A stretch of 64,000 nucleotides of DNA, from positions 62,001 to 126,000 of the forward strand of contig NZ_JACHJL010000017.1 in the NCBI RefSeq assembly GCF_014203645.1. Direction: 5' to 3'. Position 1 is the stretch's first letter, and each line of letters opens with the position of its first letter. The position numbers and the translations under genes were made by a program. The notes under the pieces were generated by a model. It saw only the letters and a list, made by a program, of their open reading frames with translations, was not told the DNA's origin and made no database searches. Positions 28,721 through 36,962 of the stretch are shown here, piece after piece. The stretch comes from Streptomyces zagrosensis (GTDB lineage Bacteria > Actinomycetota > Actinomycetes > Streptomycetales > Streptomycetaceae).

Positions 28721-28762
28721 GTTCTACTTTTCGGCCCTCAAATGAGGGCCGAAAAGTAGAAC
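28721..28762. repeat. Perfect 20-bp inverted repeat with 2-base loop
   Basis: GTTCTACTTTTCGGCCCTCA is followed by AA and its exact reverse complement. It lies 50 bases past the end of the resolvase remnant. It may be a transposon end or recombination site, or a terminator without a T-run. The two arms are identical, which suggests recent origin or selection. Confidence 0.6.
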
Positions 28763-28812
28763 TTGCCCGGGCCAGAAGCTTGTCGCTTATGGCGGTTCCG
28801 CGCGACCGACGC

Positions 28813-29277
28813 TCAGGAGCGAGGTGAGGGCAGAGCAGGAGCGTCCCCGGCGACGAGGGAGTCGCGGCCCTCCGCCAGCTCAGGGACGTACTTGTAGATC
28901 GTGTTCCGCGAGACACCCAACAGCTTTGCAATGGACGAGATGCTGTTCTCCGGACGGGCGAGCAGCGCGCGAGCGTGCCGGATCTTCTCCTCGTCCATCG
29001 CGGGCGGACGGCCGAGTCGGGCGCCGCGGGCGCGCGCCTGAGCGAGGCCCTCGTGCGTGCCCTGCACGATCAGTTCCCGGATGAACTCCGCGAGCGCTGC
29101 GAAGACGTGGAAGACGAGCCTGCCGCCGGGCGTGGTGGTGTCGAGCGCCTCATACAGCGACTGGAAGCCGATCCCGCGCTTGCGGAGGCCGGACACGATC
29201 GAGATGAGGTCTTGGATCGAGCGGCCGAGTCGGTCCAGGCTGGGCACGACGAGGGTGTCCCCCGGGCGTCGGTATCT
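28813..29277 (-). pseudogene. Serine recombinase (resolvase/invertase) lacking its N-terminus
   Basis: The reading contains GDTLVVPSLDRLGRSIQDL, GIGFQSLYEALDTTTPGGRL, the E-helix ALAEFIRELIVQGTHEGLAQ, ARGARLGRPP and a C-terminal helix-turn-helix (SISSIAKLLGVSRNTIYKYV). This covers the resolvase core and DNA-binding domain. The first 40-50 residues with the catalytic Ser are replaced by unrelated sequence at about 29277, where an oxidoreductase fragment begins. It cannot be active. Confidence 0.75.
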
Positions 29278-29282
29278 GCGGC

Positions 29283-29808
29283 GTGACCCCCGCGGACTGG
29301 GCCCAGGCCGGCGGGCTCTTCCCCAGTGACCAGCGCCGTGGGCTATGCCGCCACCCAGATCGCCCTGCGCTACGGCGCCCGGGTGATCGCGACCACCGGA
29401 ACGACGCACGCCGACGCGCTACGCGGACTGGGCGCCGAGGTCACCGGCTACGGCGAGGGAATTGCCGAACGGGTACGCGAGCTCGCCGGCGGCCCCGTCG
29501 CCCTGGCCTTCGACGCCGCCCCGGTCAGCAACTCCCTGCCCGAGATAGTGCGCACCGTCGCCAACCCCGAAGACGCCCTGACCATGAGCGACTTCGCTAC
29601 AGCTCAGGAACTGGGCGTGCGCTTCCAGTCCGGCGAGGAAGGCCACGAGTACCACCACCACGTCCTGGGCGAGTACGGGCGGATGGCGGCCGACGGTCAC
29701 TTCTCCATCCCGCTCGCCGGCACGTACCCGCTGGAGCAGTGGCGCGAGGCAGCCGAGCTGAGCATGTCCGGCAAGCCCGGCCGCAAACTCGCCCTACAGG
29801 TGCGCTGA
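29283..29808 (+). pseudogene. Quinone oxidoreductase/zinc-type dehydrogenase C-terminal fragment
   Basis: From about 29326 the frame reads AVGYAATQIALRYGARVIAT and EYGRMAADGHFSIPLAGTYP, ending with a normal stop. It is the NADP-binding half of an MDR-family quinone oxidoreductase. The catalytic N-terminal half is missing, cut at the resolvase junction. No start codon with a site serves it. Confidence 0.65.
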
Positions 29809-30047
29809 GACACCCCACCCCTGGCGAGACCGTCGCCCGGACACACCGCGATGGCTTGAAGCCCACCACCACGACGGCCGTGACGAGCGGGGCCTCCACG
29901 ACGACTGACCACTCATCGCCACTGCCAGACCTGAGCGCTTCCGCCGGCCGCTCTCGTGCTCAGCTCGGCGTTGATCTCAGCGTTGACCTGCCGGGTGTGC
30001 CTTGGTGGTGTGACCATGTGGCGTCGGGTCGCGCCGTGGTCTTGCGG

Positions 30048-30929
30048 TTACCTCTGCTTGGCCAGGAAGGGCAGTACGACTTCGGCCATCTCGTCGGGTA
30101 CCTCCTCGGCGAGGTCGTGTCCGGCGTTGAAGACGTGGCCGGTGACGTCGTGGGCGAACAGCTTCATCTGGGACTCGTTGCGGTCGCCGATGAAGGCCGA
30201 GCCGCCGAGGGCCAACACCGGGATGTCCAGCTTCTTTTGGGCTGCTTGCCGGTTCTGCTCGGCGTCGACGAGCATCGCCCGGTAGATCGACAGCATCGCG
30301 CGGATGCCACCGGGCATGGAGTAGCAGCGCACGTACTCTTCGATCGCGTCGGGGGTGGCGGTGTCCGGGTGGCTGCGCTCGTATTTGATCATGTAGGTGA
30401 TCAGTTCGCGTTCGTGTCCGGCGATGAGCATCTCGGGTACGTCCGGCTGGAAGTAGAAGCCCAGGTGCCACAGGTGCATGCCGCTCGCGACGTTTTCCTG
30501 CGTAAGTGCGGTGTGGTCCTCGAAGCCGAACCCGGGGAACAGCGCCTCGGCGAAGATCAGGGCGTTGACGTGATCGCCGTGCCGGGCGGCGACCTGGTAG
30601 CCGATCACTGCTCCCCAGTCCTCTCCGATCACGCTGTAGGTGTCATGTCCGAGGTGGCCCATCAGCGCGGCGATGTCGTCGCTCATCGTCGCGGAGTCGT
30701 AGCCGTCTGCGGGACGTGCGGAGTCACCGAGGCCACGGAGGTCGGGCACGACGACGGTGTGGTGCGGCGTCAGCTTCGGGACGAGGTGCCGCCAGTGGTA
30801 GCTGGTCTTCGGCACGCCGTGCAGGAGCACCACGGCCGGCCCGGACCCGCCTGTCCGGTAGTGCAGACTCGTTCCGTTGACGGTGGCCCGGCCTGTGCGA
30901 ACGGGCTTTTCGTGATGGTCGAAAATCAT
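30048..30929 (-). CDS. Alpha/beta hydrolase, epoxide-hydrolase/haloacetate-dehalogenase-like
   Basis: The 293-residue protein has the oxyanion motif LLHGVPKTSYHWRHL, the nucleophile elbow VIGEDWGAVIGYQ with Asp as nucleophile, and a C-terminal AGHDLAEEVPDEM with the catalytic His. The Asp nucleophile separates epoxide hydrolases and dehalogenases from serine esterases. ATG 30929 is taken because the family N-terminus starts there and GAAGGA precedes it. It follows a TetR gene on the same strand. A close paralogue at 38875 has the same TetR partner. Confidence 0.88.
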   Translation of the reverse strand: MIFDHHEKPVRTGRATVNGTSLHYRTGGSGPAVVLLHGVPKTSYHWRHLVPKLTPHHTVVVPDLRGLGDSARPADGYDSATMSDDIAALMGHLGHDTYSVIGEDWGAVIGYQVAARHGDHVNALIFAEALFPGFGFEDHTALTQENVASGMHLWHLGFYFQPDVPEMLIAGHERELITYMIKYERSHPDTATPDAIEEYVRCYSMPGGIRAMLSIYRAMLVDAEQNRQAAQKKLDIPVLALGGSAFIGDRNESQMKLFAHDVTGHVFNAGHDLAEEVPDEMAEVVLPFLAKQR

Positions 30930-31118
30930 TCCTTCTTCACCTTTTCTGGGGTGTCTCGCGAAGAACTCGCGGGAGGTCGCGGTGCTCACCTCGGGAAGTT
31001 GCTCCCTCGGCCACCGCCGAGGGCTGGTGCGGTCACGGTGAGCGAGGGGACATGGGGCATCCGGTGTCGTGGCACGAGGCGTAGGCAGCATCGCCGGCAT
31101 CGCTGTCGCGCCGGGCGC

Positions 31119-31139
31119 TTATCTGGATCGACCGATACA
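31119..31139. promoter_or_regulatory. Shared TetR-associated motif, copy a
   Basis: TTATCTGGATCGACCGATAC lies between the TetR gene and the hydrolase gene. It shares the TATCTGGATCG half with the elements before both TetR genes, so it is a candidate operator for the hydrolase. Confidence 0.4.
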
Positions 31140-31158
31140 CATTCCGGGCATGAAGAAA

Positions 31159-31737
31159 TCAGTCGAGCGTGGTCAGTGCGACCTCCACGAGGGGTTCGAG
31201 GGCGCGGGCGTCCGGAGTGATCTTCGCGGAGACGAGGAGCCCGTTGAGGAACGTGACGAGGAAGGCGGCGAGGGTGGGCGGGTCGTGTCGCGTCGAGAGC
31301 TCGCCGCGCTCCGCCGCCGCTCGCAGCAGGTCAGCGAGCGCGTTCTGGTTGGCGCTCAGTACGTCCTGCAGGGTGCGCCGGGTCGGCTGGTCCTGTGGCA
31401 GGCGCTCGGTGGCGGCATTGACCAACAGGCAGCCCCTGCCGCCATGTTCGACAGCGATCCGGATCCGCTCGACCAGTAGCGCGCGAATCGCCGATCGGGC
31501 ACCCGTCCCCTGTTCGAGGCTGCGCAGGGCGGCCGCCGCGAAGGTGGCGCGGTAGTGCTCCAGTGCAGCCCGGTACAGGCCGTCCTTGCCGCCGAACGCG
31601 GCGTACAGAGAGCCCAGTCCGATCCCGAGGCACTGGGTCAGGTCGTGCACCGAGGTTGCCTCGTATCCGCGCACCCAGAACAGCTCCATCGCGCGACTCA
31701 CCGCCGCCTCGGTGTCGAATTCCCGGGTCCTCGCCAT
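31159..31737 (-). CDS. TetR-family regulator (paralogue 1)
   Basis: The 192-residue protein has a TetR helix-turn-helix (FDTEAAVSRAMELFWVRGYE, SVHDLTQCLGIGLGSLYAAF) and a C-terminal domain of the TetR_C_16-like type with GGRGCLLVNAATERLP. Family members repress neighbouring genes until a small ligand binds. ATG 31737 is the conserved family start; the longer frame is unlikely. It lies upstream of the hydrolase at 30929 and is a clear paralogue of the gene at 38160. Confidence 0.88.
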   Translation of the reverse strand: MARTREFDTEAAVSRAMELFWVRGYEATSVHDLTQCLGIGLGSLYAAFGGKDGLYRAALEHYRATFAAAALRSLEQGTGARSAIRALLVERIRIAVEHGGRGCLLVNAATERLPQDQPTRRTLQDVLSANQNALADLLRAAAERGELSTRHDPPTLAAFLVTFLNGLLVSAKITPDARALEPLVEVALTTLD

Positions 31738-31753
31738 GCGCCCACCGTAGTCG

Positions 31754-31775
31754 ATCTGGATCGATCGCTCAAGAA
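31754..31775. promoter_or_regulatory. Shared TetR-associated motif, copy b
   Basis: ATCTGGATCGATCGCTCAAG lies 17 bases before the TetR start. On the minus strand it provides CTTGAGC as a possible -35 box and overlapping GATCGATC dyads, so promoter and operator probably coincide. Confidence 0.45.
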
Positions 31776-31967
31776 TGCAGTGCGATCGCGGAGACGACGC
31801 CGACATCGAAGAGCCGAAAACCCACCCCGCCGACGGGACGACCAGCAGGCGTCACATCTTGTCGGGCCACGCTGGCAATCGCCGTCCTTCGGCCATCTGA
31901 GGCGCTCAGTCACAGCCGCCGGGGCGGTGTTCGGCGTTTCTTGAAGGCCGGGAGGTGCGGGTCGGCG

Positions 31968-32441
31968 TCACCCGACGCTGTACGGGCGCGGCCGTCCGCC
32001 GACCGCCTCGGCCATGTCGGCGGCCTTGTCGAGCATCTGCTGCACCCGCTTGCGGCTGAAGGAGACGAGGAGGAGGGCGAGGGCGTAGTCGGTCAGAGTG
32101 TGGATGCGGTCGCGGACCTCCAGCGACCCTCCGTCGATCAGCTCTCGCATCGCCAGCTCGCCCCGGGCCAACTGGCGGGCAGCCGTGGTGGCGGCGAACT
32201 CGTGCTCGGTCGGCGCGAAGCGAGCCAGGGCATCGACGTCCCGCACGAGGGACGCTGGGACGTACGGGCGGCCGGTGTCCCGGAGCATCTGGAGGGTGTC
32301 GTTGTAGAAGTTCGCGGTCTCGCCCCTGGCGAACTCCAGTTGGTCTTCCTCCAGGTGCGCGAGGTGTTCGGCGACCGCGGTGCGGTCGCGTGCGGCGTAG
32401 GCCCGCCACAGATCGTGGGCCCGCCATGCGGCCTCGTGCAT
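31968..32441 (-). CDS. Helical hypothetical protein, probably 5'-disrupted
   Basis: The 157-residue protein is predicted to be all-helical (HDLWRAYAARDRTAVAEHLA, LARGELAMRELIDGGSLEVR); I recognise no family. It is the last gene of the SDR/decarboxylase-like operon. The natural start seems to be ATG at 32483, overlapping the preceding stop by four bases, but the third codon there is TAG (32475-32477). Translation would have to restart at ATG 32441, which has no clear ribosome-binding site. Confidence 0.55.
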   Translation of the reverse strand: MHEAAWRAHDLWRAYAARDRTAVAEHLAHLEEDQLEFARGETANFYNDTLQMLRDTGRPYVPASLVRDVDALARFAPTEHEFAATTAARQLARGELAMRELIDGGSLEVRDRIHTLTDYALALLLVSFSRKRVQQMLDKAADMAEAVGGRPRPYSVG

Positions 32442-32479
32442 CCAGGGGTCGGTGATGTCCTGGAAGTCGTGGAACTAGG

Positions 32480-33569
32480 TCATCGTGTCTCCGTGACGGG
32501 TCGGGCGGCGGTGTCCGCCGGGGTGCGGGGGCGGGGCACGGTGGCGGCCGGCACCAGGTCGAGCCGCTTGTTCATGTCCAGGCGGAACGTGCCGTACGGG
32601 TTGATGTTCGACCAGAACAGCGCGGTCAGGTCGCGCCGGTCCTCGGTGCTCAGCTTCTTGGCCCCCTTCGGTTCGGCCAGGACCTGCTGGAGGTGCAGGG
32701 TGTTGACGTGCACGAGCAGCAAGCGATTCTTCTCGAAGAGCTGATACATCCACGGCACCATCGTGGTGACCTGGAACAGCCTTCGCATGTTGCGATACCA
32801 CGCGGCAGCGACGTCCTTGGCCGCGACGAAACCCCAGTACAGGCGCTGGGCCAGGCCGGCATTGGCCTCGAACAGTTCGCGGCGCGCGACGACGGTGTGC
32901 ATCATCGGGAAGATGCCGGTGCGGCGATACCAGTCTCGTTCTCGGGCCTCGTGGTCAGTGAACAGCGGGGCGATGTTCGACGAACCGGCGAGGTAGGTCG
33001 AAGGCGCGTTGGAAGTGAAGAGCGCGTCGATTTCGCCGCGGTCGAGCATCTCGGCGAGGGTGCGGCCCGGCGGCGCGAACCCGACGTCGACGCCCTGCGG
33101 GTGCGGGTGGGTGGTGAACTCGAAACCGGCAGTGAGCGAAGTCTCGAGCCCGCCGATGACCCAGCGGTTGTTCTCCGGCGCGAAGCCGTAGTCCTCGGCC
33201 AAGATGCCCTTCGCCCAGATATCCGAATCCTGACCGTAGATGCCGAACTCGCCGATCGTGCGGCCGACGAGGTCCGCCGGGCCGGTGATCCCCTTGGTCG
33301 TATTGACGAAGACAGCTGGAATGCCGGAACACCCGTGCGGGGTAGACCGGGAAGGCGAGGAGATCCGTGCCGGTGTCCAATGCGCGCAGGTAGTGGGTCA
33401 GGCCGAATTCGGCGAGGTCGAACTCGCCAGCGGCCATTCCGGCGAAGATCTCGGAAATGGCGGGACTGTGCAGGGTGACGTTGAGGCCGTCGAACGTCAC
33501 GGTGCCGTCGAACAGGGCCCGCGTGTTGTCGTAGCCGGTGACGGCTATGTCGAGATGCGGCGTGGTCAT
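32480..33569 (-). pseudogene. 4,5-dihydroxyphthalate decarboxylase-like gene B, frameshifted
   Basis: The N-terminal frame (LDIAVTGYDNTRALFDGTVT to FPVYPARVFRHS) and the C-terminal frame (AEDYGFAPENNRWVIGGLET onward) together match the intact gene next to it. They are separated by one extra base near 33318. Intact members are 4,5-dihydroxyphthalate decarboxylase-like proteins with a substrate-binding-protein fold. The ATG at 33569 overlaps the stop of gene A. Apart from the indel the frame is well kept, so the mutation is recent or a sequence error. Confidence 0.7.
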
Positions 33570-34564
33570 GTGTCCAGCAATTGCGGGGCGACGATCTCCT
33601 CGACGGTCCAGCGGCGCGCGGAGAGCCCCTGCTCGTAGTGGTAGCGCAGGAAAGTGTCGAGCGTGTGCAGGTTCGCCTTCACCCCGTAGGGCCACCAGTC
33701 GTGTCCGAACAACTCGTCGTTCCGTTCCATGAGCGCGTTAGCCCAGGGCAGCATCACCGGGGTCTGGTAGAGACGACGGAACCGCCGGTAGCGATCGGCA
33801 CCGGCTTCTTTCGCGTCGTAGAAGGCGTTGTAGACGGCGCGGGCGAGTCCGGGGCGGGCGTCCAGCAGCCCGCGGCGGGCCACGACGGCGTGCATGATCG
33901 GGAAGTTCCGGGTCCGGCGGTAGTAATCTCGCTCGATCGGCTCGTAGTCCGGGAACAGCCGGGTGATGTTCGGCGAGCCGTCCAGGAACGGCTGTGGTGC
34001 GTTGGCCGTGAACAGCGCGTCGATCTCGCCGGTGTCGAGCATGGTGGACAGTGACTTGCCCTCGGGCGTGGTGGTGATGTCGACACCGTCGGGGCGCGGG
34101 TGGGTGGTGAACTCGAACGGCGGCGCGGGATGGTTCAGCCCGCCGATCACCCATCGATTGTCTTCGGGCCGGAATCCGTAGTCCTCGGCGAGGATGCCCT
34201 TGATCCAGACGCCGGGGTCCTGGCCGTAGACACCGAACTCGCCGATGTTCTTGCCGACCAGGTCGGTGGGCCCTGTGATGCCGCTGTGGGCGTTCACGAA
34301 CACGGCCGAGTGCCGGAACATCCGCACGGGGAAAGCCGGGATGACGGCGTACGGGACGCCTTGGTCAAGGGCCCGCAGCAGGAACGTGAGACCGAACTCT
34401 GACACGTCGACGTTCCCATGCACGAGGTAATCGAAGACCCCGGGCAGGGTTGCCGCGGTCGAGATCGTGGTGCTCCGCACTCCGGCTACTGCTACCGTCC
34501 CGTTGAACAGCGCCTCGGTGTTGTCGTACCGGAAACTCCCGATACGCAGGTCCAGATCGCTCAT
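33566..34564 (-). CDS. 4,5-dihydroxyphthalate decarboxylase-like protein A
   Basis: The 332-residue protein is intact and resembles Pht5-type 4,5-dihydroxyphthalate decarboxylases, whose fold is that of type 2 periplasmic-binding proteins. Landmarks are RYDNTEALFNGTVAVAGV, VDVSEFGLTFLLRALDQG, FPVRMFRHSAVFVN, GEFGVYGQDPGVWIKGILAE and MLPWANALMERN. No signal peptide is present, which favours a cytoplasmic enzyme over a transport receptor. AGGAAG lies before ATG 34564. It is coupled to gene B and follows the SDR gene by 117 bases. The substrate is probably a hydroxylated aromatic acid, but this is inference. Confidence 0.8.
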   Translation of the reverse strand: MSDLDLRIGSFRYDNTEALFNGTVAVAGVRSTTISTAATLPGVFDYLVHGNVDVSEFGLTFLLRALDQGVPYAVIPAFPVRMFRHSAVFVNAHSGITGPTDLVGKNIGEFGVYGQDPGVWIKGILAEDYGFRPEDNRWVIGGLNHPAPPFEFTTHPRPDGVDITTTPEGKSLSTMLDTGEIDALFTANAPQPFLDGSPNITRLFPDYEPIERDYYRRTRNFPIMHAVVARRGLLDARPGLARAVYNAFYDAKEAGADRYRRFRRLYQTPVMLPWANALMERNDELFGHDWWPYGVKANLHTLDTFLRYHYEQGLSARRWTVEEIVAPQLLDT

Positions 34565-34681
34565 GTGCCGCTTCCTCATCGCTGGTAGCGCTTTGGATCT
34601 CGCCGGCTCGGCCTTAGGGCTCGAATTGGCTGCCCGTGACATGGGCCGGCATGCTGCTTTGCTTCGCAGCCTCTTGCTTCG

Positions 34682-35461
34682 TCAGTCGGTCTGGTAACGG
34701 TTGGCCACGTCTGGGCTTTGGCCGCCGAACGCTGCGAGGTCGGCGGTAGAGACGTCCATGAGCAGTTGATAGTCCTCGACTCCGGGTGCGATGACGACCT
34801 CGCCGAGCTCCAGGCCGCGCAGCGCGCCTGTCACGAGGTCGTCGGCGCTCATGCGGGGTATGGCGCTGAGGTCCATGCCCTGCGAGGAGTGGAACTCGGT
34901 GGCCACCACGCCGGGACATACGACGTGGACGTGAACGCCGGTGCCCTCCAACTCGGCGCTGAGGGTCTGGGACATGGCCACGAGGTGCGCGAGGGTGCCT
35001 GCGTAGACAGCGCGGCGCGGCATGACGGACTTGTCGGCGGGTCCGCTGAAGGCGATCATGCCGGCCACGTTGATGATCGTGCCCGCGCCGCGGTGCTGCA
35101 TGCCGCCGACGGCAGCGCGCATCAGCTGGGTAGGAGCGAGGACCTTGACGTAGACCAGTTCGTGGGCCTTGTCGGCGGGCAAGTCGGCCAGCGGCATGTA
35201 GTGGGACACACCGGCGTTATTGACCAGTATGTCCAGGGGTTCGTCGGCACAGTATGCGGCGACGGTGTCTATGCCCTCCTCGGTCGACAGGTCTGCAGGG
35301 ACCGCGCGCACCCTGACGTCGGGGTGATCGCAGACGAACTGATCGAGGCGGTCCCGGCGGCGGCCGACGATGATCAGGTCGTGGCCGTCGGCGGCGAAAC
35401 GCTCGGCGAAGGCCTTGCCGATACCGGACGTCGCGCCGGTGACGAGTGCGAGCTTATTCAT
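34682..35461 (-). CDS. SDR-family protein with altered catalytic residues
   Basis: The 259-residue protein has the Rossmann signature TGATSGIGKAF, the NNAG motif (LDILVNNAG) and PGVVATEF, typical of classical short-chain dehydrogenases. The catalytic Tyr is kept in AVYAGTLAHLVAMSQ, but the Lys four residues later is Leu, and the usual Ser after strand 5 reads INVAGMIAF with Gly. The Ser-Tyr spacing also has an insertion. It may be inactive or use a changed mechanism. AAGGAC before the ATG is inside a palindrome. Confidence 0.82.
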   Translation of the reverse strand: MNKLALVTGATSGIGKAFAERFAADGHDLIIVGRRRDRLDQFVCDHPDVRVRAVPADLSTEEGIDTVAAYCADEPLDILVNNAGVSHYMPLADLPADKAHELVYVKVLAPTQLMRAAVGGMQHRGAGTIINVAGMIAFSGPADKSVMPRRAVYAGTLAHLVAMSQTLSAELEGTGVHVHVVCPGVVATEFHSSQGMDLSAIPRMSADDLVTGALRGLELGEVVIAPGVEDYQLLMDVSTADLAAFGGQSPDVANRYQTD

Positions 35462-35476
35462 AAGGACACGTCCTTA
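35461..35476. promoter_or_regulatory. Inverted repeat over the SDR ribosome-binding site
   Basis: TAAGGAC and GTCCTTA arms around two bases cover the ribosome-binding site and touch the start codon of the SDR gene. It may act as an operator or as an RNA hairpin hiding the site. Confidence 0.45.
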
Positions 35477-35553
35477 GGTGCGATCCGTTGTCGAGGTGTC
35501 GGATGCTGACAGCGGCGCAGGTAGCAGTGGTGCCCGTGTTGGTCTTCACAGGT

Positions 35554-35589
35554 GCCGTTCCGCGAACCTGGCCAGGTTCGCGGAACGGC
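35554..35589. terminator. Perfect 36-base palindrome, terminator
   Basis: GCCGTTCCGCGAACCTGG is followed directly by its exact reverse complement. It lies 10 bases beyond the stop of the beta-propeller gene (minus strand) and separates that gene from the SDR operon. This is a typical Streptomyces hairpin terminator lacking a T-run. Confidence 0.75.
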
Positions 35590-35598
35590 CTTGGCGGG

Positions 35599-36666
35599 TC
35601 AGTTCGCCGGCAGGCTTGCGAGGGTGAATACCGATCTGGTCAGCGGATCGTGGTACAGGAAGGTGTCCATCTGGGAGTTGGTCACCACCAACCGGTTCCC
35701 GACCACGGCGATGCCGGTGGTGGTGTCGGCTCCCGGATAGGTGCGTTCAGAGACGACGGTGCCGCGGGTGCCGTCGCCGGACAGGCGCACGGTGGCGATC
35801 GTGTTGTCGACCGAGCGGGCGATGTACAGGGTGTTTCCCCGCCGCGCGATGCCGTCCGCGCTGTGCAGGGGCGGGTGCGCGACCTTGCGGATCTCGCCGG
35901 TGGCGAGGGTGAGCCGGTAGAGCGCGCCGCTGGACCAATAGCCGATGATCAGCGACTTGCCGTCGGGGCTGGTGACGATGCCGTTGCCGTTGGACTGGCC
36001 GGGCACGTAGTCCGGCAGGTGATAGGCGACTTGGAGAATCCGGTGGACGCCGGTGGCCGGGGCATGCACCTCGGCCGCCGGGATCCGGTACACCACGGCA
36101 CGGAACGAGTCTGTGATGTAGACGTCCCCGTTGGCGGCGACCGCTGCGTCGTTCACGAGGGTCGGCTCGGTGGACGTGGGCACGCTGTAAGAGGAGACGA
36201 GCTTCCCGGTCTTGGTGTAGACGAAGAAGTTCCCTTTGAAGGCGCCCGCCACCAGCAGGCGGTCGCCGGTGGTCTTGATCCCGGTGGCCTGGGCGCGGCC
36301 GTCCTGACCACCGGGAAGGAACGGCTCAAGTGTCTTCGCCCCGATCCTCCCGCGGTAGATGGTGCCGTTGCTGATGTTGCCGGTGTAGATGTAGTCGTTG
36401 TCGGCCGCGATGCTTTCGGGGTAGGCGCACGGGTCGTCGATCGTGATCGTGCGGGCGTCGGTGTGCGCGGCGGTCGCAACGGTGTGCGTCACGGCGGTGT
36501 GTGCAGCGTTGTGGAGATAGGGGCACTGGTCGACAGTGGTCGTTCCGGCGGCGACAGTCGTGGCGCTGGCGGGGAACGTGAACGCGGCCAGAGCGGCGGA
36601 CATCGTGGTGAGGGCGACCAGCGCGCGTCGCCGGATCGCGCGCCGTGAGGTGGTGCGAGTGGACAT
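35599..36666 (-). CDS. Secreted beta-propeller protein (SMP-30/NHL-like)
   Basis: The 355-residue protein starts with a basic signal sequence (RRAIRRRALVALTTMSAALA) and then repeats of the beta-propeller kind: YPESIAADNDYIYTGNISNG, GNGIVTSPDGKSLIIGYW, HSADGIARRGNTLYIARS and TTTGIAVVGNRLVVTN. SMP-30/gluconolactonase and NHL proteins share this pattern; they hydrolyse lactones or bind ligands. The key metal residues cannot be assigned by eye. It is divergent from a TetR gene with two operator-like sites between them. Confidence 0.75.
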   Translation of the reverse strand: MSTRTTSRRAIRRRALVALTTMSAALAAFTFPASATTVAAGTTTVDQCPYLHNAAHTAVTHTVATAAHTDARTITIDDPCAYPESIAADNDYIYTGNISNGTIYRGRIGAKTLEPFLPGGQDGRAQATGIKTTGDRLLVAGAFKGNFFVYTKTGKLVSSYSVPTSTEPTLVNDAAVAANGDVYITDSFRAVVYRIPAAEVHAPATGVHRILQVAYHLPDYVPGQSNGNGIVTSPDGKSLIIGYWSSGALYRLTLATGEIRKVAHPPLHSADGIARRGNTLYIARSVDNTIATVRLSGDGTRGTVVSERTYPGADTTTGIAVVGNRLVVTNSQMDTFLYHDPLTRSVFTLASLPAN

Positions 36667-36875
36667 CTTGTCGGAGGACCTTTCCGGATCGTTACGTCAG
36701 GGGTGCGTGGGTCTGGGGCGGCGCAGCGCGGCGGCGACCGCGTCGGTGACCAAGGTGGTGAGGCGTCAGGTGATGCGGCCCCAAGTCGCCCGTCGAAATG
36801 CGACTCGGCGTACTCGTACCGGCGCATGCCCGCCTTGAGCTGCGGAGCAGCCGGCACAAGCCCCCGCCGTTATCG

Positions 36876-36891
36876 GTGAATGATCTTTCAC
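36876..36891. promoter_or_regulatory. TetR operator candidate 1
   Basis: GTGAATGATCTTTCAC has GTGAA/TTCAC arms around a TGATC core. It lies between the divergent beta-propeller and TetR genes, with a near copy 50 bases away. Confidence 0.6.
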
Positions 36892-36925
36892 TTTTATTCT
36901 GGCGATGCCGGGTGCTACTGTCAAG

Positions 36926-36941
36926 GTGAATGATCGTTCGC
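36926..36941. promoter_or_regulatory. TetR operator candidate 2
   Basis: GTGAATGATCGTTCGC differs from site 1 at two positions and lies 21 bases before the TetR start codon, as expected for an autoregulated TetR repressor. Confidence 0.6.
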
Positions 36942-36962
36942 TGACGGAAGGGGGTGTGGCTG

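Noticed and set aside
29283..31220. 645-codon plus-strand ORF spanning the oxidoreductase fragment and the hydrolase antisense
   Set aside because: Its translation matches no family and it runs antisense to a well-supported hydrolase gene.
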